From NCBI GenBank assembly GCA_020284085.1, contig JACEVL010000145.1, forward strand, positions 987,983-1,051,982: DNA of 64,000 bases. Reading direction: 5' to 3'. Each line of letters opens with the position of its first letter. Position 1 is the stretch's first letter. Below the pieces are notes generated by a model. The model saw only the letters and a program-made list of their open reading frames with translations, had not been told where the DNA came from and did no database searches. The position numbers were made by a program, and so were the translations under genes. Below are positions 56,705 to 64,000 of the stretch, piece after piece. This DNA comes from Aporrectodea caliginosa (taxonomy: Eukaryota; Annelida; Clitellata; Crassiclitellata; Lumbricidae).

Positions 56705-58248
56705 TTAAAAGCCGTCATTCAGTCCTGGGCTACTGTTGTTGCAGTCCGCGGTGGCTAAAACAGACAGAGAGTTTCCAATCTGTAGGGCGACCGATAGGCG
56801 TTGCAGCAGATAACTGGTCTCACGCTGGTCGCCTGTCGCTGCTGAGACCTTGCGTCCCAGTTCTTGAACAAACTGCAGTGATTCTGTGTGCCAGCTTCCT
56901 GCAGTTTCGACTGCAACAGGGACGAAATGATGTGATTGTGTGATAGCAGCGTACTTGGTTTCCTTGTTGCGAGCTGCCTTTTCCGCTGCCGCACCTGCGT
57001 TTTGCGATGTTATATGTTCGTAGGATGCAGCGAAAGTATCTGGCACCGTGACATCCCATGCCAAGCAACGACCTCTGTACCAAGGTATGATGGTGACTCC
57101 GTCAGGCCTTTTGCCGTCTGATCTGGAGAGGCCATTGGGCTCTTTGATGGCAGGTATTTTGGCTCTGGTGAAAGCTCGCCAAATAACGTCGTTGAGCATG
57201 CCATGTCGATGTTGTCTACCTGCTCCTTTGATGCACGAGAATCCATGATGACCGTTGGGTTCCACTATGACACCACATTTGCAAGTGTGTTTTTCACACA
57301 AAGCAGTGCCCAGCCGGATACCAGATGCGATTCTTAGGACCTCTCCTGACATCCGTAATCCTGCTGTCGTGATTGGAAGTGCATGAAGCCAGTCTCCAGA
57401 GTGTGGAGATTGCACGGCTAACAACCTGGCTTTAACGGCAGAATCACTCGCTCTTTCTGATAAGCCTTGAAGTGCATGTGAGATTAGTTTGCTGTCCCAA
57501 TCTCTTTGTATATGAGCCTTCTGCTCGACGGGAGGAGGTGCGTTTGATCTCGATGACCACGAAACAGTAGCCTCCTCTACCAATGGATCTGTGAGCTTTA
57601 CAGCGACTTCGTGTAGCAGTCGGTCTTGAAGGCTTCGCGTGCCAGCGGCTGATGCCAAAAAGGCGGAAGTTGCCAGCATAACGGCACTACGAATGCCCAG
57701 ACCACCGTTTCTCACAGGCAAAGATGCCTGTATCCATTGATCGTCGCTCATGTGGATATTGAGAAGGCTACACAGACCAGTTCTCGATACTTCGTCGAAA
57801 TCGTGTAGAAGTCCTTCGTTTAAGAAGCAGGCTGACGTTCTTAACGTGTATAGCAGCTTCGGTATACTTAGGCTACTCCTCAGCAGGGTGAACGAATCGT
57901 GTGGGTGAAGCATCTCCAGCCTTGTTATGACTACCTCCAGATCTTTGATCTTTTTCTGGATGGATTTATCGACAGCCTTTCCTGGTAGTAGCGGTGCTCC
58001 CAGCAATGTCAGATCTTCAACAGCGACATTTTCAAACTCGGCGAAGGTCTTAATCTTGTGTGCTTCGTCATAACTTCTAGCAGAAGCTTCGCATTTTGTT
58101 CGATTCAGCTGTAGACCATACGTGGGCGCCTGTTCCTCTATCAAGCGAATGTCGTTCTCAATTTCATCAGTCGGTCCAGCAAGAGTAAGATCGTCCATAT
58201 ATCCTATAGTCAATGGAGTTGTCAAACTCTCTAGAAGCGGATGTATTG
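56705..58248 (-). pseudogene. R4/Dong-like ORF, RT motif C to restriction-like endonuclease
   Basis: Open for about 510 codons down to TAA at 56705-56707. The active-site motif YMDD lies about ten residues into the part open downstream of the break. Then follow the thumb region and, near residue 313, CKCGVIVEPNGHHGFSC, a C-x1-C-x8-H-x4-C zinc knuckle. About 20 residues on comes RHGMLNDVIWRAF, then KRPDGVTII...AWDVT, the (K)RPD...D catalytic signature of the restriction-like endonuclease. The C-terminal tail ATGDQRETSYLLQRLS matches the fragment at 32342. Upstream reading continues in the next frame; a single-base change in the GCC/TGG region near 58249-58252 separates the two. No start codon belongs here. 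With the break, the protein is not made intact. Confidence 0.82.
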
Positions 58249-59140
58249 CCTGGATATAACGCCAGGCAAAACTCCAGTGGTCCTAAGGGGTCTCCTTGTT
58301 GTGTGCCTTCCTCGGACAAAATGGTATGCTGTCTGGTCTGTAGCTGGGGGGTGTAGGCATAGTTGTCATATACGTATCTGTATATTTCCGGAGCTTTTGC
58401 TGCCACCGCCTCTAACATTGAGTCTCTTCTCAGAGCATTGAAGGCATTCGAGAAGTCCAGTTTCACTATGATATGGTTTTCAGGCATCGACTGTAAGTAA
58501 CGTCTGGTTGCGTGGACAGCAGCCTCGGCACCTCCTGATACTCCCACGCCGATTTGAAGTGGTGACAGATTTTGAGATAGGTATGGAGTAACAACATGGC
58601 AGACACATTTGGCAGCCAGCCGTCGCCACGTGTACCCAATCGTGATTGGTCTTATTCCGCCATCTTTTTTGCCAAGTGTTATTAGTCTTCCGCCGTACAG
58701 GATATCTGCAACTTGTTTCGGTAGCCCGCCTCTCAATAATAGATTGATAAAGTCAGTGATAGTCTCTACGAAACTTGTGTCTGTTGTATTGGACAGAAGG
58801 TTCTTCAGATGTTGTGGTGTGAAGCCATCTGGTCCTCCGCTAGATGCTGCAGGAAAGGAAGCAATAGCGTTACAGACCATCTTTCCAGAAACCTGTATGG
58901 CGTCGAACCTGTCCTCTTGAGGGCATGGCAGTGTTCTTCTGTCTTCGTAAGCCTTTGGGTGTTTCTTCTGCAATTCTTCAATCACTCTAGGTGAATCTTC
59001 TACAGGAACATCATCAGAGCACAGCAAGCGAAGGGCTCCTTTGATGTCGCCATCTTCGAGTCTGCTAGACACCGCCTGCGCAAGATATTTACTTCGATCG
59101 TAGCCCTTGTCATTCCTCCTAGGTCGTGAGTCAGATGGCA
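58249..59140 (-). pseudogene. R4/Dong-like ORF, upstream part of the RT domain
   Basis: Open from the array junction: PSDSRPRRNDKGYDRSKYLA, then SGGPDGFTPQHLKNLL (RT motif 1/2a), ITLGKKDGGIRPITIGYTWR (motif 2), HIIVKLDFSNAFNALRRD (motif A with catalytic Asp), GTQQGDPLGPLEFCLAL (motif B). The frame is open into the upstream ATT array as a run of Ile, which is an artefact of the repeat; the real 5' boundary is near 59140. Frame lost near 58249. Confidence 0.82.
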
Positions 59141-59271
<131 letters not shown>

Positions 59272-59296
59272 TCGAAATATATGACGATCTGCTTGG

Positions 59297-59330
59297 ACAC
59301 CTTTACAAAGCTTGCAACCAACGATATATA
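59297..59330 (-). promoter_or_regulatory. TATA-29-GGTGT unit
   Basis: Hexamer TATATA (59325-59330, minus), core CTTTGTAAAGGTGTCCAAG. It reads toward the R4-like element 60 bp away, but its sequence is that of the tile, not of the element. Confidence 0.5.
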
Positions 59331-60000
59331 TAGGACATTCTCGGCCAAACGTTAGTCAGTCCGGCAAAATATGGGAATTACTATTATAGTTCAAAGTGAA
59401 AATCAACTACCTTGGCACATACAAAATGTCGTTAAACACTGGAAACCTTAACTGTCGATGATTGAGCGTTTTCGAAATTCAGATATTATAAAAACTAATC
59501 ACTGTTGGCAATGTTAGATCGACGTAAACGACCCTGCATGGCAGCCGCAAGATGTCGTTAACAAATGGAGACTTTAAGTGCTTTAGAAATTCAGTGTTTT
59601 CGAAATTCAGAGATTACAAACGCGGTTACATTTAGCGGGGTACAAGCATTATAATGGGCTAACTCCGCCCCCTACCTGTACTGTGGTTGTGCCAGGTCCA
59701 AACCTGGAGAAAGTAGGAGGGCGACGCTAATTATCTTTGTCATGGCACATGTCGTTAAACAGCAACTAACCAATAATTGTGGGTTCACAATCTTTGAGTA
59801 GATGACTCCTTAGCTGCCGAAGTACACAATTTGCGTGGAGAATTTTTAAAAGTGTCAAACATTAACTAATCTTTTAAAGATACTTTATGCCTGCCGTCGA
59901 CCTTACCATCCTTTTTGCGGCCAACTTGAGAATGAGCCACCGTCAGTTTGGCCACCACCGCATTCACAGGCTTTAGTAAGATAACGTAAAAGTTTTGCTT
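59331..60000. other. tile mosaic, no gene
   Basis: Resembles 28300-28640 (GTCGTTAAACACTGGAAAC forms), tile C minus at 59665-59765, and the GCGGCCAACTTGAGAATGAG segment shared with 46950. Confidence 0.5.
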
Positions 60001-60562
60001 AGTAAGTAAGTAAGTAAGTAAGTATTTCCTTTATTGATAAGCACTAGCAAACGCACAGCACTGTACATAGCAAGATTAATACATTCAAACAAATAAACAA
60101 AAATTTATATATACAACCATAGAATTGAATGAGAGGCTTTATTGTACAGAGGAAGAAGAGCTAGAGCTAGTCATAGGGGAAAATGAAGGGTTTAAATAGA
60201 CAGATCTAGGGAAAACATAGTTTATTTGTATAGCATCCGGGCAAGGAAGCATTTCTGAGACAGGTTGTCAAACATAGGAAGCTCACGGTTATGGGACCGT
60301 GGCCGCAGGGAGTAGTGCGATTGCTTGATCGGCGGCAACAATTTATGCAATACATGACAAGGATTGTGCAGAATACAGGCAAATAGTCTAGTATTCGCAT
60401 TGCTGCAGAGAGTCTCAAATGAGGGAGAAGATGCAGGTAAGTACCCCTGGCGTACCAACCTTCGGATAATTCCCTCAAGGGCCTCCCGTTCCTGCACTCT
60501 CGCAAAGCCCCACCACACAGGCGAGCAATACAGCATCATACCAACCGTAGTGGCACGAACTA
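60001..60562 (-). pseudogene. LINE family alpha, ORF2 C-terminus and 3' UTR
   Basis: Minus frame (open to the stop near 60222): RATTVGMMLYCSPVWWGFAR, then LEGIIRRLVRQGYLP, FETLCSNANTRLFACILHNP, HVLHKLLPPIKQSHYSLRPR, QKCFLARMLYK stop. It is the C-terminal part of a LINE ORF2. The 3' UTR of about 200 bp ends in (TTAC)n at 60001-60023. The coding frame is continued beyond the Tc1/mariner insertion at 61349-61385 (HGLSGDSLFDV), with the TA target inside one codon. 5'-truncated at about 61385. Confidence 0.8.
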
Positions 60563-61348
60563 CACTGTGTCCACGATAAAGTAGATCACTAGACTTTGTA
60601 AAATATCTTGGTCAATTGTAGTACTATAGGTACTAAATTTGGTGCACATGAACATCAGTCTATTCTATCTATACCTGCAAATTTTTATTACAATTGATGC
60701 AACGGTTACGAGGATATACCCTTATGAAATTGGGTGGTTCAGGAACCAAGTTACCAACACGTAAAACGCATAGAATTACGTCATTTTTTGGCTACCGCTG
60801 TTGTTTATAAGCGTAATTTTCGGAAACAATTACACTACGAGACCTGTTTTACGTAACAGTAGTTGGTTGTAAAGAAATGATTTCCAGTGCAGAGGACAAG
60901 ATTTTAATCAAGGAGTTGAGAGAGACGAAGGGGTATGGCGTATAGGAGACTCATTACAGAATTTCCAATGACAAATTGGTCCCTAGCTGGTGTCAACAAG
61001 CTGTTAAAAAAGATTGCCACAACCGGATCAGTTGCAAGGAAACCACGAGACGCAAACAAAACCACGGACGCAAACAAATATCATTGCTGTCGGAGAACTG
61101 GTGCTGAGTCAGGATGATCAGCCGCGCACGCATCTGTCGATGCGTTTTACGTGTTGGTAACTTGGTTCCTGAACCACCCAATTTCATAAGGGTATATCCT
61201 CGTAACCGTTGCATCAATTGTAATAAAATTTGCAGGGTTTAGATAGAATAGACTGAAGTTCATGTGCACCAAATTTAGTACCTATAGTACTACAATTGAC
61301 CAAGATATTTTACAAAGTCTAGTGATCTACTTTATCGTGGACACAGTG
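60563..61348 (+). mobile_element. Tc1/mariner-like element with 209-bp TIRs
   Basis: Inverted repeats 60563-60771 and 61140-61348, near-identical, starting CACTGTGTCCACGATAAAG; flanked by TA on both sides (60561-60562, 61349-61350). The 368-bp centre holds the start of a transposase gene. 786 bp overall, far shorter than an autonomous element of roughly 1.3 kb or more, so it is an internal-deletion derivative. Insertion interrupts a LINE frame, which reads on across the element if one TA is removed. Confidence 0.9.
60880..61140 (+). pseudogene. Tc1/mariner transposase N-terminal remnant
   Basis: ATG at 60880: MISSAEDKILIKELRETKGY then a stop. After a frame change RRLITEFPMTNWSLAGVNKL and LKKIATTGSVARKP; after a second change NIIAVGELVLSQDDQPRTHL. 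These correspond to the N-terminal helix-turn-helix region that binds the terminal repeats. The catalytic DDE/DDD domain is deleted. Confidence 0.8.
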
Positions 61349-61385
61349 TACATCAAATAAACTGTCCCCCGAGAGCCCATGCGAC
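61349..61385 (-). pseudogene. LINE alpha ORF2, piece beyond the Tc1/mariner insertion
   Basis: Minus reading RSHGLSGDSLFDV joins in frame to the 60001-60562 piece. Confidence 0.7.
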
Positions 61386-61577
61386 CTCTCAAACTATTAT
61401 GCCTATATATTTAGCATCGTGAGATAACATTTTAACGATGTCCAAAGAGATCGTTCTAGCCAATAGGCTGGATTGATGGATTAAAGTCTAACGATATCTG
61501 ATGCCACAAAGGCCGTTCACGTCTACAGGATCTCACCATCTGACAGACAACACGATGTTAAACGCAGTTTCTGAGTT

Positions 61578-61611
61578 TATATAGCTTGGTTGAGAAGCGT
61601 TTTAAAGGTGT
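61578..61611 (+). promoter_or_regulatory. TATA-29-GGTGT unit
   Basis: Hexamer TATATA, spacer ending GAGAAGCG, core TTTTAAAGGTGTCCAACC. A tile-B copy (61483-61535) precedes it. Confidence 0.55.
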
Positions 61612-61688
61612 CCAACCTGGTATTGCATTAATCAGCGTCAAACGCATCACTTAGGATCAAAGTTGCAAGTCCAGATTTAAACATCAGG

Positions 61689-61928
61689 TATTGTATTGTA
61701 TTGTATTTGAACACTTGTTATAGCGCCCCTTCCAGATTCCTAATCAGAGGCGCTCCCGACTACTGCGCGTACGCTGAATCGGAGTTTCACGCCGAAGCGC
61801 ATGAGCAATTGCGAGTGAAGGACTTGCCCAGCAGCCCAGGGTCCCTACGAGGCGGATTTGAGGTGGATTCGAACCTGCAACCCTCCAGCTGCAAGGCACC
61901 GAACATACCCCTACACCACCGCGCCCCA
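61689..61928 (-). mobile_element. S2 SINE, single second-unit form, minus
   Basis: Head at 61928 (CTGGGGCGCGGTGGTGTAG), B-box GGTTCGAATCC, a 9-bp internal duplication (CAGCAGCCC region, 61829-61838), hairpin 61719-61760, (ACAAT)n tail 61689-61709. The homologous stretch at 48345-48360 is uninterrupted. Confidence 0.85.
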
Positions 61929-62084
61929 GTAGACACGGGATGATGTTTAGGATAAAAACCGCGTGAAAGATTGAATCTGTAATCTGTTAAAAATACCCAC
62001 TTGTCCGTAAGCTACCAAAACTAATAAAAAAATAATCAGCCATGATGACCAAACTAATAAAGGCCTATTAATCTTCAGGCTACC

Positions 62085-62497
62085 AAAGTTTTTTGCGACG
62101 TCGGCCACCAAGGGGATGGTTGCCACCCATCGGATTTCCTGTTTGGTTTCACATATCATATCAAGTAATACAGCAGTTGATTCAGCATTCATATCTGAAC
62201 CAAATGGTATATTTAGTTTTAAATTATGTGAATGCACCTCGAAACTACATAATTTTTAACAAGGGAACCGTCCTAATTAGCGATATTTTATATTATTGCG
62301 TACAGCTTGCACTTGTTGGATAAACAAATATAAGATTCGGTGTGTTTTTAAACTGATCTATGTATCCAAGAACATTATAAATATAATGAGGCTTCAATTA
62401 TAACAATAGCCTACAAACTAGTCTATAGTCTGTGTTAGTTGCAGCGAAATCTAAAGGCAACATGAAACAAGACTTTACGTTATTGGTAGCCCAAGGG
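62085..62497 (-). mobile_element. piggyBac-like element fragment related to 41309-42472
   Basis: Ends GGTAGCCCAAGGG at TTAA (62498-62501). Reading inward it follows the right half of the 41309-42472 element in order, then ends at CTACCAAAG near 62085. Short derivative or deleted copy. Confidence 0.65.
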
Positions 62498-62501
62498 TTA
62501 A

Positions 62502-63479
62502 TTATTATCGAATCCTAATTGTCCATTAAAAGTTTTGCAAGAGTGTATACAAACTAGGAGGCCTATGGACTGATCATCTGGATATTCATCTTATTGCGAC
62601 TTTGTTTTCATGCGCCATCTATTGATACTAATTTTTTTAATATACACCGGCGCAGTAGAAGTTATAAGCTATATTTACTACTACACGTTCTATTTATTCG
62701 CTACGTGGCGCTTCTAATGGAATCAGTTAGACGATGATCTGTGCTGCCTACTTTTCAGCTTTTCGATAAATTTCGCCGATTTATAATTGACATTACCTTT
62801 ACATTAAGTCCTAAAGTATTGGCAGTGTGCGATTGAAAATCGTAGCACCGGTAAGCCGTCTTTAATTTGTAACGGCAAATGCTAGATTACCGACATCGGT
62901 TGAAAATCGAATTTCAAAACGTTTATCCGAGTTTGCACTAGTTTAACTACCATAAATCTGGTTACCTTCAGCGTATTGATGGGGGGGGAGGTAACCCGTT
63001 TTCGGATGAAATTCGCTTCAAGCCAGCCGTATAAAGAACATAAAGAAACGGGACGAGAGGGAGAACCAAAGGTATAGGGAATCAAGGAGACGCGTATGCC
63101 CAAAGCAGCTCTATACGACACTGCCTTATATCGAATGGTGCCAGTTCGAATCATCAGTTAGAAGGCGTGACGTTATTCACCTTCGCTTGTGCTATAACTC
63201 AATATATTCGGAATAGAGCGAAAACCACAGAGTGCAACATTTGGACACATTTCTAACTGAACACTTTGTACTCATTAAACTCAGGCACTGCCGTTTTAGG
63301 GTGGGCCTGTACTTGGCCTAAATTATGAGAGGGAGACTTCAAGGTTGTCATTAAACACTTGATTCTGCCAGTAGGTCCTATAATATACTGTCAAGTGGGA
63401 ATAATTGAAACATCAGTAAAAAAAAAGAGAGAATGCAAGCAAAAATGTCGCATGCCCTCAAATCTTCAGAAGCATTAAA
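62502..63479. other. tile mosaic, no gene
   Basis: Includes the CACCGGCGC.GTAGAAGTTA form shared with 28690 and 40630, and a GCCGTTTTAGGGTGG form shared with 14860 and 22210. No supported frame. Confidence 0.45.
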
Positions 63480-63513
63480 ACACCTTTTAATCGGTTCTCT
63501 CACTCACTATATA
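63480..63513 (-). promoter_or_regulatory. TATA-29-GGTGT unit
   Basis: Hexamer TATATA (63508-63513, minus), spacer GTGAGTGAGAGAACCG, core ATTAAAAGGTGTTTTAAT; close to the unit at 16257. Confidence 0.55.
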
Positions 63514-63646
63514 TTTCGATTTTAATTTCGATCAATTACTAGCATCTCTGCATATTTGTGTAAGTAGCCTAGAAAACTACGGTTGAAGTTAACATCCTTG
63601 GCAGAAGGACTTTTGTTGTTATTAATTAAAAGGTCTCGTCGTGTGT

Positions 63647-63687
63647 CTGTTGTTGCTGTTGCTGTTGCCGTTGCCGTTGCCGTTGCC

Positions 63688-63765
<78 letters not shown>

Positions 63766-63767
63766 GC

Positions 63768-63809
<42 letters not shown>

Positions 63810-63810
63810 A
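63647..63810. repeat. (GTT/GCT/GCC)n microsatellite
   Basis: GTTGCT and GTTGCC hexamer-like phases then pure (GTT)n. Same place within its tile as the 52261-52371 array. Confidence 0.95.
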
Positions 63811-64000
63811 CCTGTTTCTACTGTACCATGTATGATTCCGAGGTGCTGTTGTTAACGCTGTTTCAGAATATTTCTGGATATTCTTCTGTTTTATGTGTAT
63901 CTCATCGTGTTTTCTTTTTGTTGATATCTCTTGCGTTATCTATTTGTATTTTCATCATCAGTTCACTACCTATGCATCTCTAGTCTTCAGAATGACAGTG

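Larger units (their letters stand above)
56637..59140 (-). mobile_element. R4/Dong-like non-LTR retrotransposon, 5'-truncated, inserted in (ATT)n
   Basis: About 2.5 kb, transcribed leftward. Both ends lie directly in ATT arrays (59141-59269 upstream, 56590-56636 downstream). 3' UTR only about 65 bp. Restriction-like endonuclease at the C-terminus and TAA-repeat insertion are known traits of the R4/Dong clade, so I assign it there. The N-terminal DNA-binding region is missing. Confidence 0.82.

Overview
The window is eukaryotic, non-coding-looking DNA from an animal, most likely a marine invertebrate. It holds no complete cellular gene. It is AT-rich, full of microsatellites with 3- to 6-bp units, and packed with old non-LTR retrotransposon ends, tRNA-derived SINEs and small DNA transposons (hAT, piggyBac, Tc1/mariner). 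That mix suggests an echinoderm, hemichordate, mollusc or similar genome, but the sequence alone does not fix the phylum.

Background. Most DNA that is not a recognisable transposon is a mosaic of a few short diverged tiles used again and again in both orientations. Tile A is a TATA hexamer followed exactly 29 bp later by GGTGT(C/T)TAA; I found 43 copies at this spacing (25 on +, 18 on -). Tile B is an 85-125 bp segment built around TTTAACGACATCTT...GGCCGTTGACG, ending near GGCATAATGCAGC. Three short copies of tile B sit between 11-13 bp direct repeats, so the tile has moved as a discrete element. Tile C is a ~105 bp segment running from TTTAACGACACTGTG to GCAGTGGCGGAGTT. Larger blocks of tiles are duplicated, mostly inverted: 600-4780 with 32936-35100, 5258-5755 with 31700-32215, 6540-7155 with 26808-27440, 7538-8540 with 35960-36966, and 8630-10770 with 28480-30680. 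The paralogous arms act as empty sites that date and delimit several insertions.

Layout. 1-600: tandem repeats and a 15-bp minisatellite. 600-5755: inverted arm carrying a long trinucleotide array, a piggyBac-like element, a hAT element with a nested hAT, and a dimeric SINE. 6540-11860: further arms, SINEs, LINE tails and two small hAT elements. 12-24 kb: tile mosaic with LINE fragments and two of the 84-bp insertions. 24.9-25.7 kb: long-TIR element containing a tRNA-like segment. 26-37 kb: partner arms, an L2-like LINE end, a small R4/Dong-like fragment inside a TAA array, microsatellites. 37-48 kb: LINE ends, a piggyBac-like element with a nested hAT, a second L2-like LINE end, a (AATC)n array. 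48-56 kb: SINEs, a SINE interrupted by the 84-bp element, hAT elements, an RT fragment. 56.6-59.3 kb: the largest coding remnant, a 5'-truncated R4/Dong-like retrotransposon flanked by (ATT)n. 60-61.4 kb: Tc1/mariner element inserted in a LINE. 61.7-64 kb: SINE, piggyBac fragment and tile DNA.

How the parts relate. The LINE ends and one SINE family share a 3' terminal hairpin followed by varied short-repeat tails, which fits SINE mobilisation by the LINE. The TATA-29-GGTGT units look like core promoters with an initiator at the canonical distance; whether they are transcribed is the main open question.
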